Translations under genes and position numbers: made by a program
Shown: positions 16,203 through 24,058 of the stretch, piece by piece
How positions within the stretch are numbered: position 1 is the stretch's first letter
Layout: every line of letters begins with the position of its first letter
Notes under the pieces: model-generated
What the model was told of the DNA's origin: nothing
Database searches by the model: none
Seen by the model: only the letters and a program-made list of their open reading frames with translations
NCBI RefSeq assembly: GCF_014696625.1
Contig: NZ_JACJQL010000043.1
Coordinates: 1 to 56,422, forward strand
DNA: 56,422 nt
Direction: 5' to 3'
Origin: Nostoc parmelioides FACHB-3921
GTDB taxonomy: Bacteria > Cyanobacteriota > Cyanobacteriia > Cyanobacteriales > Nostocaceae

Positions 16203-16516
16203 CTAAGAGCCTAGAAGAATTTAAGAAGCTCGTAGATGCCGAAGAATATTTTAAATTCTTTGAGCTAGATTACGATGCAAAAATTGTCAATGTTAATCGT
16301 TTGCATATTTTGAAAAAATTCTCACAACTCATCAGCGAAATTGATACTAATTATCCCGACATAAGTGCAGAAGAAAAGTTAAATCAATATTCATTAGCTT
16401 TGCAATCAGCTTATCAAGTATTCCTCGGCTCATCCCCACAACAAGAAAAGTTGTTCAAAGTGTTTAAGGATAAGCCAAAAAATGTAATCACGCTGACAGA
16501 ACTATCGTCTGATTAG
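16199..16516 (+). CDS. nifW: nitrogenase-stabilising protein NifW
   Basis: A 105-residue NifW, which in other diazotrophs protects the MoFe protein against oxygen. Conserved parts: FKKLVDAEEYFKFFELDYD and VNRLHILKKFSQLI, then the helical SLALQSAYQVFL. The length is usual for the family. The start overlaps the DUF683 gene by 4 bp. Its stop overlaps the AGGAGG ribosome site of hesA. Confidence 0.95.
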   Translation: MTKSLEEFKKLVDAEEYFKFFELDYDAKIVNVNRLHILKKFSQLISEIDTNYPDISAEEKLNQYSLALQSAYQVFLGSSPQQEKLFKVFKDKPKNVITLTELSSD

Positions 16517-16526
16517 GAGGTATAAA

Positions 16527-17330
16527 GTGATCAACCTAACGCCTACCGAGTTAGAACGTTACAGCCGCCAAATGATGCTCCCTAATTTTGGCGAAGCGGC
16601 TCAAAAACGCCTGAAGTCAGCGACAGTTTTAGTGACAGGTGTGGGGGGATTAGGCGGTACGGCGGCGCTTTACCTAGCAGTAGCGGGCGTTGGGCGACTA
16701 ATCCTCGTCCGGGGCGGTGATTTGCGACTGGATGATATGAATCGTCAGGTTCTGATGACGGATGATTGGGTTGGTAAACCAAGGGTATTCAAAGCCAAAG
16801 AAACCCTACAAGCAATTAATCCTGATATCCAGATAGAAACAATTCACGACTATATCACCTCGGAAAACGTAGATTCATTGGTACAGTCTGCTGATATGGC
16901 GCTGGACTGCGCGCACAATTTTACTGAGCGTGATTTGTTGAACTCAGCTTGTGTGCGCTGGCGTAAGCCAATGGTGGAAGCAGCGATGGACGGGATGGAA
17001 GCTTATCTGACGACAATTATCCCTGGTGTGACTCCTTGTTTGTCCTGCATATTCCCCGAAAAACCAGACTGGGATCGCCGTGGCTTTTCTGTTTTAGGCG
17101 CTGTCTCTGGGACACTAGCTTGTCTAACAGCGTTGGAAGCAATTAAGTTGATCACTGGTTTTAGCCAGCCGCTATTGTCGCAATTACTCACAATTGACTT
17201 GAATCGGATGGAATTTGCCAAGCGGCGTTTGTACCGCGATCGCTCTTGTGCAGTGTGCGGTAATGATGCGCCTTGGAGATATGCACAATCCAATTCAATG
17301 GAAACCAGCAGTAATTGCACACATAGTTGA
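16527..17330 (+). CDS. hesA: HesA, E1-like/MoeB-type adenylyltransferase
   Basis: A 267-residue ThiF/MoeB-family protein. VTGVGGLGGTAALYLAVAGV (about 35-54) is the ATP-binding glycine loop and GGDLRLDDMNRQ continues the nucleotide pocket with the conserved Arg. CLSCIFP (about 171-177) and CAVCGND near the end form the four-Cys zinc site. HesA is linked to heterocyst nitrogen fixation and is thought to act in sulfur or Mo cofactor supply. Start is GTG at 16527, supported by AGGAGG at 16515-16520. The start does not overlap nifW but the ribosome site does. Confidence 0.95.
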   Translation: MINLTPTELERYSRQMMLPNFGEAAQKRLKSATVLVTGVGGLGGTAALYLAVAGVGRLILVRGGDLRLDDMNRQVLMTDDWVGKPRVFKAKETLQAINPDIQIETIHDYITSENVDSLVQSADMALDCAHNFTERDLLNSACVRWRKPMVEAAMDGMEAYLTTIIPGVTPCLSCIFPEKPDWDRRGFSVLGAVSGTLACLTALEAIKLITGFSQPLLSQLLTIDLNRMEFAKRRLYRDRSCAVCGNDAPWRYAQSNSMETSSNCTHS

Positions 17331-17592
17331 CACAAATGCAATCTAACAGGTGATGGCTTGTATCAATTCCTAATTCCTAATTCCTAATTAAGAAAGTTTC
17401 ATTTTATTTTCTACTCTTAATTTTGAATTTTGAATTTTGAATTTTGAATTGATATTACTTGTATTCCCTGAACCAATCAAACTACTGATTGTGTAGATGC
17501 AAGGTAGCTTGTCAGGAGACATGGCTTTGCTCATCACTACAAAAACCACACCTGAAAACACAACAACTATTCGCTACTAATCAGGAGATTTG

Positions 17593-17964
17593 ATGACCGT
17601 TACTTTAACAGAAAAGGCCGAATTTCGTCTACGAGCATTCCTGCGAGGTTCTGCGAAGGACGCTAACGAAACCACAAAAGGTATTCGCATCTCTGTCAAA
17701 GATGGTGGTTGCAGTGGCTATGAGTATCTGATGGATGTCACCAGTCAGCCGCAACCAGATGATTTAGTAAGTCAACAAGGTAGTGTGTTGGTTTACGTCG
17801 ATGCTAAAAGCGCACCTTTGTTAGAAGGAATTGTCATCGATTTTGTTGAAGGTCTTGTCGAAAGTGGCTTTAAGTTCACTAACCCCAACGCTACTAGTAC
17901 TTGCGGTTGTGGAAAGTCTTTCAAAGCAGGTGACTGCTCACCTGAAGGTGTACCTTGCAGCTAA
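17593..17964 (+). CDS. hesB: HesB, A-type Fe-S carrier
   Basis: A 123-residue HesB/IscA-type protein. The three ligand cysteines are in DGGCSGYEYLMD and near the end in STCGCGKSFKAGD. It carries Fe-S clusters to targets, here probably for nitrogenase or ferredoxin in heterocysts. I use the ATG at 17593 with AGGAG at 17583-17587; the preceding TTG adds one residue only. A 262-bp gap separates it from hesA, containing TTTTGAA tandem repeats near 17420-17450. It is followed by fdxH. Confidence 0.94.
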   Translation: MTVTLTEKAEFRLRAFLRGSAKDANETTKGIRISVKDGGCSGYEYLMDVTSQPQPDDLVSQQGSVLVYVDAKSAPLLEGIVIDFVEGLVESGFKFTNPNATSTCGCGKSFKAGDCSPEGVPCS

Positions 17965-18155
17965 AGAATTTGTCATTATTGCCTAGTACATCAGTTAACA
18001 GTTAACTGTTAACCGCATCAAGTCTTCCTGTAAACAAAATGGATAATTGCTTCCCATCAAATGCAGTTTCCAACTCCGGCTTAATTCTCGAAGAATTCAG
18101 GGAGATTTAACTTCGAGAAATCTATCGATCCTATAAATTTGAGGAGAATCAGAAA

Positions 18156-18455
18156 ATGGCTACCTATCAAGTTAGATTGATTAGCAAGAAAGAAAATATC
18201 GATACCACCATCGAAATTGATGAAGAAACCACAATTTTAGATGGTGCAGAAGAAAACGGTATTGAGTTACCTTTCTCTTGTCATTCTGGTTCTTGTTCTA
18301 GCTGTGTAGGCAAAGTTGTTGAAGGTGAAGTTGACCAATCTGATCAAATCTTCTTAGATGATGAACAAATGGGTAAAGGCTTCGCTTTACTTTGTGTTAC
18401 TTACCCTCGTTCCAACTGCACAATTAAGACCCACCAAGAACCATACCTTGCTTAA
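18156..18455 (+). CDS. fdxH: heterocyst [2Fe-2S] ferredoxin
   Basis: A 99-residue plant-type ferredoxin. The cluster cysteines are in CHSGSCSSCVGK and later in ALLCVTYP. In Anabaena FdxH is made in heterocysts and gives electrons to nitrogenase reductase. The region VVEGEVDQSDQIFLDDEQ is typical. Start ATG at 18156 follows TTTGAGGAGAATCAG, a good ribosome site. A perfect hairpin at 18615-18646 lies downstream as probable terminator. Confidence 0.96.
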   Translation: MATYQVRLISKKENIDTTIEIDEETTILDGAEENGIELPFSCHSGSCSSCVGKVVEGEVDQSDQIFLDDEQMGKGFALLCVTYPRSNCTIKTHQEPYLA

Positions 18456-18614
18456 TTTAAGCTAATGCACGCCCAAATTGCATAACTATTAATAAGGGCT
18501 GTTGACTGTTGACTGTTAACGGTCAACAGGCCTCACGATGGATTATGCAACTTAAAAGCAGAATAGCTTATTGCTGTAGTCGCTACTATTTACAGCTTAT
18601 GCAAGCGTAGTTTG

Positions 18615-18652
18615 AATCAGGATGAAAGATATCGTTCATCCTGATTTCTTAT
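18615..18652 (+). terminator. 12-bp perfect hairpin after fdxH
   Basis: AATCAGGATGAA (18615-18626), an 8-base loop, then TTCATCCTGATT (18635-18646), followed by TCTTATA. It is the only strong stop-like hairpin after the nif-hes-fdxH genes. It includes an ATG at 18622, which would otherwise look like the feoA start. Confidence 0.65.
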
Positions 18653-18681
18653 ATAAATCCAATCAGAATTTATTAATACCA

Positions 18682-18933
18682 ATGTTTACTCCATTTACTG
18701 TAAATGGCAGTTCTTTACAATTGCTAAAAGTAGGCGATCGCGGAATAGTCAAGTTCTGCAATATTCCAGATAAAAATATTCTCAAAAAACTTCAGTCTCT
18801 GGGCTTAAATACCGGAGTCACTATCACCATAGAGCAAGAATTTCCTACTTTAATGATTCAAGTAGGAAGCATTCTCTTAGAGATAGATAAAGAACTTGCC
18901 CGTAATATCTACGTTCGTGTAATTAATAATTGA
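18682..18933 (+). CDS. feoA: FeoA-domain protein
   Basis: An 83-residue FeoA/SH3-like protein: LLKVGDRGIVKFCNIPDKNI, then LQSLGLNTGVTITIEQEF, and IQVGSILLEIDKELARNI. FeoA domains act with ferrous iron transporters or as small metal-linked regulators. I prefer the ATG at 18682 because the upstream ATG at 18622 lies inside the hairpin after fdxH and has almost no spacing from a ribosome site. The gene lies right after the nif operon, fitting iron supply to nitrogenase. It converges with the Mop gene. Confidence 0.85.
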   Translation: MFTPFTVNGSSLQLLKVGDRGIVKFCNIPDKNILKKLQSLGLNTGVTITIEQEFPTLMIQVGSILLEIDKELARNIYVRVINN

Positions 18934-19087
18934 TTGAATTGAGAAAAATTTTCATTGATCAGTACTCTATCTTACAGTATTAGAGTACTTGAAATCATTA
19001 AAATATTAGAAAATAAAATAAATAGAGACTTTAATATATAACGTCTCTATTTAGAGAATAAAGGTAAGCCACTGAATTAGTTTTGGT

Positions 19088-19297
19088 TTAATCAACAGCA
19101 ACTATCACATCTGAGGATTTAATTAAAGCGTATGCTTGCTTACCCTCAGCAAGTTGGAGTTTATCTGCTGATGATTTGGTGATTATCGAAACTATCTCTA
19201 CCCCAGGAGCTAGTTCTAATGTTACTTCGGTGTTAACTGTACCAGGCACAACTTTTTTGACAGTTGTTTTCAGAAAATTACGTGCGCTAACTTCCAT
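19088..19297 (-). CDS. mop: Mop (molybdate-binding) domain protein
   Basis: A 69-residue protein that is a single Mop domain: MEVSARNFLKTTVKKVVPGT, then VNTEVTLELAPGVEIVSIIT and LQLAEGKQAYALIKSSDVIV. Such molbindins form hexamers that store molybdate. Its position near the nif operon fits Mo supply for FeMo-cofactor. It is on the minus strand, convergent with feoA; the 150-bp gap between them is A+T rich and has no strong hairpin. Confidence 0.92.
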   Translation of the reverse strand: MEVSARNFLKTTVKKVVPGTVNTEVTLELAPGVEIVSIITKSSADKLQLAEGKQAYALIKSSDVIVAVD

Positions 19298-19423
19298 ATA
19301 TTATAATCTTACCTGTTTACAGGAAACAGAATACCAACATTTACGGTAAATAAAATCACCCCTTTAGACTTTTTTAATTATTTCAATAGATATAAATATA
19401 AATTTAAACCAAAACCAAAAACC

Positions 19424-19456
19424 AGATACCCGACTTCTTTAAGAAGTCGGGTATCT
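19424..19456. repeat. GACTTCTT/AAGAAGTC hairpin, copy A
   Basis: AGATACCCGACTTCTT and AAGAAGTCGGGTATCT form a near-perfect 33-bp palindrome. Further copies at 28687-28719, 38041-38073, 41924-41956 and 43023-43055 make this a dispersed hairpin family. Confidence 0.85.
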
Positions 19457-19949
19457 ATGGGGATTTTGATAGCTGACATCATACAAGATAACTGTCAAAA
19501 TAGCTGCTGTTGTAGTATTTTTTAAGCGGATTTAATCAATGTACACGGCGATCGTTATAAACATTCATAATCTAAGCTTATCAGAGTGATAATATATAAG
19601 TAAGCTAAATTGTTGCTAGTGAACCTAGACCTCAGCAAAAAGCGATTACAGGGTTATCTCAGACATTCCTACCTTAATACTGGTCAATCTTAGAAATTGG
19701 GTAGATGGTCATATATCTTCAAGATGATACTCTCGGAACGCTGCGGAAATCTTTAAACAAAAACAACCAGATTTATTAGGGTTTGTCATAAGTCTCATAC
19801 TTATCATTAGGTGTGTCTAATTACCTTAAACGTTTTTCTGCCAGCATCTTTTATTACTCTAATTATGCAGGCTTTGCAAAAGCAGTTTGGGCAAAATTAC
19901 AGCAGTTTAGAAATAATTTCCTTCCTTGCAAACATAAGGAGCAGTAATT
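19457..19949. other. CBS-CP12 upstream gap
   Basis: A 493-bp gap without a supported gene. It has A+T-rich sequence, one GGCGATCG near 19547, and short frames of under 30 codons only. AGGAG at 19939-19943 is the ribosome site of the CBS-CP12 gene. A promoter for that gene must lie here, but I cannot point to one with confidence. Confidence 0.5.
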
Positions 19950-20543
19950 ATGAGAGCTAAACAAATTATGACTCAAGACGTAGCTACTATTCGCGGTTCT
20001 GCGAGTGTAGCAGAAGCAGTCAGACTTATGAGGCTCAAAGGACTGCGTGCTTTGATTGTCGAACCTCGTCATAGTGCTGATGCTTACGGTATTGTCACTG
20101 TGGCTGATATTGCAGGTAAGGTTATTGCTTATGGAAAAGACTCAGAAAATGTCCGTGTCTATGAAATTATGAGCAAACCCTGCATCACTGTCGATCCTGA
20201 TCTTGATGTAGAATATGTAGCTCGTTTATTGTCAACTACAAATCTGTGGTGTGCGCCTGTAATTAAAGGTGAATTACTTGGCGTAATTTCCATTACAGAT
20301 ATTGTCAGCAAAGGCGACTGTATTCCTAAACCAAAATTAACTTTCTTACGCAAAGAATTACACAAAGCTATCTCCGATGCGCGAGGAATTTCTGCTAACT
20401 ATGGCTCAGATTCCAAACGAGCTATTGAAGCTTGGGATTTAGTGGATGAACTGGAAGTAGAAGCCTGCTTTTATGGCTTACCAAAACCAGACAAATCTGC
20501 TAGAGAACTATTTGCTGATAAACCAGAGCTAGTTACAGTTTAG
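19950..20543 (+). CDS. CBS-CP12 fusion protein
   Basis: A 197-residue protein with two CBS motifs (about residues 1-58 and 68-122). They begin MRAKQIMTQDVATI and VYEIMSKPCITVDPD and include GIVTVADIAGK and GVISITDIVSK. A CP12-like tail follows, with the marker SKRAIEAWDLVDELEVEA (about 152-169). CBS pairs bind adenosyl ligands such as AMP; CP12 regulates PRK and GAPDH of the Calvin cycle. Such fusions are known from cyanobacteria. The tail has just one Cys (EACFYG), so the usual redox Cys pairs of CP12 are missing. Ribosome site AGGAG at 19939-19943. Its place beside nif suggests energy-dependent carbon control in diazotrophic cells; inference. Confidence 0.88.
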   Translation: MRAKQIMTQDVATIRGSASVAEAVRLMRLKGLRALIVEPRHSADAYGIVTVADIAGKVIAYGKDSENVRVYEIMSKPCITVDPDLDVEYVARLLSTTNLWCAPVIKGELLGVISITDIVSKGDCIPKPKLTFLRKELHKAISDARGISANYGSDSKRAIEAWDLVDELEVEACFYGLPKPDKSARELFADKPELVTV

Positions 20544-20655
20544 AGTATGATTTTACAACTCTAATAACTAGGATTCTATAGCATTGTGTTCAGTAATGGT
20601 GGGCATTGTCCACCATTACCTTTTCCATGTAAATTCTTCCGAGTTACAACAATAA

Positions 20656-21123
20656 ATGATGAACCGTAAAAGTCATTTCAATTTGAGTGCAGCCACTCAA
20701 GAATGGTTAATAGGAAAAGGATACAATCCTGAAGATTTAGAACAACCTGGTGAAAATGGCGATACTGCTTTGATGAAAGCTACACGAGAAGGGGTTGGTG
20801 CTATCGTCAAAGAATTAATTGATTTAGGTGTAGATATCAACGCTAGAAACAACGACAATAATAATGCTTTGTGGTTTGCTTGTTTTGGCAATCATTATGA
20901 TTTAATTCATCTGTTACTGGCAGCTAAAATTAATATCGATAACCAAAATGATAACGGTGCTACTGTTTTAATGTATGCCGCATCAGCAGGTAAGACAGAA
21001 ATAGTGAAGTTGCTCTTACAATACCATCCTAACTTATATTTAAAAAATTTGGATGATTTTCAGGCAATAGATTTTGCTAGCAATGTAGAAGTTCTAAGGT
21101 TACTGAAAAATGCCACAAAGTGA
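20656..21123 (+). CDS. ankyrin repeat protein
   Basis: A 155-residue protein with three to four ankyrin repeats: NGDTALMKATREGVGAIVKE and LIDLGVDINARNNDNNNALW, then FACFGNHYDLIHLLLAAKIN, NGATVLMYAASAGKTEIVKL, and a last degenerate one ending in FASNVEVLRLLKN. Ankyrin domains bind protein partners. The start may be the ATG at 20656 or the next at 20659. The gene ends by overlapping the SagB-like gene by 14 bp, so the two are translationally coupled and probably act together. Confidence 0.88.
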   Translation: MMNRKSHFNLSAATQEWLIGKGYNPEDLEQPGENGDTALMKATREGVGAIVKELIDLGVDINARNNDNNNALWFACFGNHYDLIHLLLAAKINIDNQNDNGATVLMYAASAGKTEIVKLLLQYHPNLYLKNLDDFQAIDFASNVEVLRLLKNATK

Positions 21124-22396
21124 TGTTTTCGGTAAAGCCTACCATGAGGCTACTAAGCATTCCTACTTGTCGGTGCAGCTTGATCCAAATTATTTAGATG
21201 CCTCAACTCAACCATCGGCATTTAAATTTTATCCAAAGTTTTATCGTCGAGTGAAATTAAATCTCGATAATCCGATTCACTCTTTTATCTGGTTAACCAG
21301 TGCTGTCACCTTTGAGAAGGTATATAATAATGTATCTTACAAACTCCGGGTAAATCCGTCAGCAGGCGCACTGTACCCCACTGAGGTGTACGTACAGATT
21401 CGGGGAATGCCGGAAATAGTAGATGGGATATATCATTTAGAAGTTGAGAATAATTGTCTAACACTCATCTATGAATTAATTGATGATGGTTTAGAGAGTT
21501 ATGTTATACCGACTAAATGTATCACTGGATTCATTTTTTTAATTAGTTCTGTTTATTATAGGTCTAGCTGGAAATATAAACAAAGGAGCTTGAGATATTG
21601 CTTATTAGATAGCGGACACCATTTAGGTGCTGTTGCTGCTTCAGCGTATCTCCATAACCGCGATATTCAGCTAGTTTTTGATTTTGATAAACTCACTCTC
21701 AATACAGATTTAGGGTTTGAGAATAAGGAGTTTATTACTGGTTGTGCGATATCTGGCGAAATACACGAGAAACAGATTAGAAAATTAAGGCTGAAAGTTC
21801 CTTTTGTTTGTGGCACAGATTACTTTGAAGCTAATCAATTTATTGAAGATAGCTACAAATCAACATCTGTGCAACCAAGTCACCAGCAACAATTACAACA
21901 GCCTTGCTTTGATTTTAAGCAGGATAAATTCTACCAAACTGTCTGGAGTAGACGTTCAATTAGACGTTTCCGGAAAGAGTTCATTTCGCAAGAACATTAC
22001 TTATATGTCTTGCAACTACTAGAGCAGCCAATCCCAACAGAAAGCGGTGAGGAGATAGAAACTTACTCGGTGATACATCGAGTCGAGGGGATGAAATCAG
22101 GGTTATATAGAGGCGCGAATTTGGTTAAAGCAGGTGACTTTAGTGAACACACTGGTTACTTGTGTGTGAATCAAGCTCTTGCCAAAGATTGTGCTGTGGT
22201 TTTGTTTTTTGTGTCCGAATACACCAGTTATCAAACTGCAATGCAAATAGCTGGTTTTTTAGGACAAAGAATTTATTTGGGTAGTAATTATGTAGGCATT
22301 CAATGTAGTGGTATTGGTGCTTTTTATGATGATGAAACCCAGGAATTCTTAGAAACACATAAAGATGTGCTTTATGCAACGGCAATTGGAACCTGA
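21110..22396 (+). CDS. SagB/ThcOx-like flavin dehydrogenase
   Basis: A 428-residue protein with two nitroreductase-like halves. The first carries YKLRVNPSAGALYPTEVYV (about 76-94), the FMN-linked SAGALYP motif of SagB enzymes. The second starts near residue 278 with VWSRRSIRRFRKEFISQEHY and has YLGSNYVGIQCSGIGAFYDD, also typical. SagB enzymes oxidise azolines in peptide natural products, working with a YcaO cyclodehydratase. No YcaO or precursor peptide gene is visible here, so its substrate is unknown and it may be a stand-alone oxidoreductase. Overlap of 14 bp with the ankyrin gene shows coupling. Confidence 0.85.
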   Translation: MPQSDVFGKAYHEATKHSYLSVQLDPNYLDASTQPSAFKFYPKFYRRVKLNLDNPIHSFIWLTSAVTFEKVYNNVSYKLRVNPSAGALYPTEVYVQIRGMPEIVDGIYHLEVENNCLTLIYELIDDGLESYVIPTKCITGFIFLISSVYYRSSWKYKQRSLRYCLLDSGHHLGAVAASAYLHNRDIQLVFDFDKLTLNTDLGFENKEFITGCAISGEIHEKQIRKLRLKVPFVCGTDYFEANQFIEDSYKSTSVQPSHQQQLQQPCFDFKQDKFYQTVWSRRSIRRFRKEFISQEHYLYVLQLLEQPIPTESGEEIETYSVIHRVEGMKSGLYRGANLVKAGDFSEHTGYLCVNQALAKDCAVVLFFVSEYTSYQTAMQIAGFLGQRIYLGSNYVGIQCSGIGAFYDDETQEFLETHKDVLYATAIGT

Positions 22397-22413
22397 ATAG
22401 GATTGTAACAGAG

Positions 22414-22788
22414 ATGAATCGGCACAGATTTGATTTTAGCGGAGATGATTCCCATCCCATGCAGCCAACTTCGGCTGACATTATCTTGAGACAGCAATTA
22501 GAGTATTCCCTAAGTAAATACTTTTATGAAGGATGCGATCGCACCTTACAGAATCTCCTCTCTAATTGTCGTTGGTATGTCACAACTCAAGCCAATGCAA
22601 TGACGTTGGTAATTGAATGTCCAGATCAGGTTACCAACTGGCGGGTTTTGCAAAAACTCGTCCCAATGGGTAAATTAATCAATCAAATGGTCAGTAGCGC
22701 CAAAATTCGTGTCTGTCCGCCAGAAAGCGAAGGCGTACCTTTTGAAATGAGAGTAGACGAACTCTCCGTGTATCGAGATATGGCGTGA
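22414..22788 (+). CDS. conserved hypothetical protein
   Basis: A 124-residue protein starting 18 bp after the SagB-like gene, so it is probably the third gene of the ankyrin-SagB operon. The central phrase LSNCRWYVTTQANAMTLVIE and NWRVLQKLVPMGKLINQMVS suggests a small alpha/beta fold. I recognise the pattern as conserved in cyanobacteria, without known function. The sequence ends EMRVDELSVYRDMA. No membrane segment or cysteine motif is seen. Confidence 0.68.
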   Translation: MNRHRFDFSGDDSHPMQPTSADIILRQQLEYSLSKYFYEGCDRTLQNLLSNCRWYVTTQANAMTLVIECPDQVTNWRVLQKLVPMGKLINQMVSSAKIRVCPPESEGVPFEMRVDELSVYRDMA

Positions 22789-22894
22789 TGGACAGTAGGG
22801 ACGAAGAGAGGAGTAGACGCGCAGGGGGAGCAGGTGATGCAGGGGGAGCAAAAATTACTTAGTTCCCCAGTCCCCAATCCCCAATCCCCAATTC

Positions 22895-22964
22895 AAGGCA
22901 AAAGTCAAAAGAACAAATCTTTTAGCTTTTTACTTTTTACTTTTTACTTTTTTGTCCCCAATCC
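22895..22964. repeat. dispersed repeat, second copy
   Basis: AAGGCAAAAGTCAAAAG, CTTTTTACTTTTTAC-type runs and TTTTTTGTCCCCAATCC match the block before nifX (14874-14957). It lies just downstream of the hupW stop, between convergent genes. No coding content. Confidence 0.7.
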
Positions 22965-23425
22965 TAATTACGAATTATTTCCACGATTTTCTCAAAAACC
23001 AAATCAGCAGATTTTTCAACAACAGGACTTAACTCTAGTCCAAAATCAAGATTCGCCGCCTCAATTAAATAAACTGTCACGTCTTGCGGAAAATCATCTG
23101 GAAAGATTTTCTTCCCGGCGGCTAAAGCATGATCCCAACGAAAATCGTGTAAGTTATAACTAGGTTCGGGTAAGGCCGCTAATTCTTCACCAGGGACTTT
23201 GAATACTGCACCGGGTTCTGAACCAGTGGAACCTGCATCAATAATTACTAACTGTTTACTACCTCTAGCCTGAAACATTACCTCCATCCCTGCGGTTCCG
23301 CAGTCATATACTTGCACGTTGGGATGAGGATTTTCGGCTAGATATTTTTGTAAGCGTTGAGCGATGATTACGCCTACAGCATCGTCACTGCGATTGAGAT
23401 TTCCGCAACCGATAATAGTCAGCAT
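22964..23425 (-). CDS. hupW: uptake hydrogenase maturation protease HupW
   Basis: A 153-residue HyaD/HupW-type endopeptidase that trims the C-terminus of the [NiFe] uptake hydrogenase large subunit HupL after Ni insertion. The start MLTIIGCGNLNRSDDAVGV carries the conserved GxGNxxRxDD with the Ni-binding acid. GTAGMEVMF and VIIDAGSTGSEPG follow, and the His of FRWDHALAAG is the third metal ligand. I use ATG at 23425; the earlier frame start to 23467 lacks a ribosome site and overlaps the neighbour. In Anabaena hupW lies near the nif genes too. It recycles H2 made by nitrogenase. Confidence 0.93.
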   Translation of the reverse strand: MLTIIGCGNLNRSDDAVGVIIAQRLQKYLAENPHPNVQVYDCGTAGMEVMFQARGSKQLVIIDAGSTGSEPGAVFKVPGEELAALPEPSYNLHDFRWDHALAAGKKIFPDDFPQDVTVYLIEAANLDFGLELSPVVEKSADLVFEKIVEIIRN

Positions 23426-23436
23426 AGTTGAATTAA

Positions 23437-23910
23437 TTATGATAACCCTGCATCTCGACGTTTCCAAAAATCGTCTCGTGCAGCTTGATCCTCTAAAAGT
23501 TTAGTTCGTTTTACTTCATCCAAATTTGCCTGAAGATTAGCAATAATAGCTTTTTCAATCTCAAGATATTTTATGCTACGAACAGTATGAACAGGCTGTA
23601 CAAGAGATACTAAAGCCGCACCAAATTTAGTTACTCGGATTTCTTCTGTCTGACCTGAATATTGCTTACCAGTTTTGATATACCAAGCAAACATTTCACA
23701 GTTATTAGAATGAATATTGTAAGCGCCAAATTTATCAGTATATTCGTTGATACGGTTTAGTTCTTCTTCTGTTAAGTTAACTTTTCCATGCCATTCCACA
23801 CCAGCAGGGCCCCAACCCACAGAATTATTGAAGTTACCATCATGACTGAGGTAATAGTGACGTGCGATCCCTAATGTAGAATTAATAGGTATGCTATAAA
23901 TACTGACCAT
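23437..23910 (-). CDS. LRAT-like (NlpC/P60 superfamily) protein
   Basis: A 157-residue protein. IARHYYLSHDG (about 14-24) looks like the His-containing strand of an LRAT-type acyltransferase/peptidase fold. YNIHSNNCEMFAWYIKTGK (about 64-82) looks like the NCEHF-type nucleophile Cys motif of that family (NCE-M-F-A here). A helical, charged tail follows. The role is unknown; proteins of this kind modify lipids or peptides. It lies 11 bp upstream of hupW on the same strand, so both may be transcribed together. Confidence 0.6.
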   Translation of the reverse strand: MVSIYSIPINSTLGIARHYYLSHDGNFNNSVGWGPAGVEWHGKVNLTEEELNRINEYTDKFGAYNIHSNNCEMFAWYIKTGKQYSGQTEEIRVTKFGAALVSLVQPVHTVRSIKYLEIEKAIIANLQANLDEVKRTKLLEDQAARDDFWKRRDAGLS

Positions 23911-23951
23911 AGGTATTTATTAATGATTTTTCAAATCAATCTAAGTGTGTC

Positions 23952-23992
23952 TCAGTAGTATTATATGCGTCAGTAGTATTATATGCGATCGC
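23952..23992. repeat. 18-bp tandem repeat left of Uma2 relic
   Basis: TCAGTAGTATTATATGCG occurs twice in a row (23952-23969 and 23970-23987), the second continuing into ATCGC. A near-identical copy lies at 24819-24841, on the other side of the Uma2 pseudogene. Confidence 0.85.
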
Positions 23993-24058
23993 AGTCTTCA
24001 CAGGATTGATATGATCGCCATTCGCGGCGCGTTCCGTAGGAAAGGCGTGGCGTATCAC

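Noticed and set aside
18622..18681. Longer FeoA beginning at 18622
   Set aside because: That ATG lies within a perfect hairpin with no spaced ribosome site and the extra residues do not match the FeoA domain.
21110..22396. Thiazole/oxazole peptide gene cluster
   Set aside because: No YcaO cyclodehydratase, precursor peptide or transporter gene is visible near the SagB-like gene.
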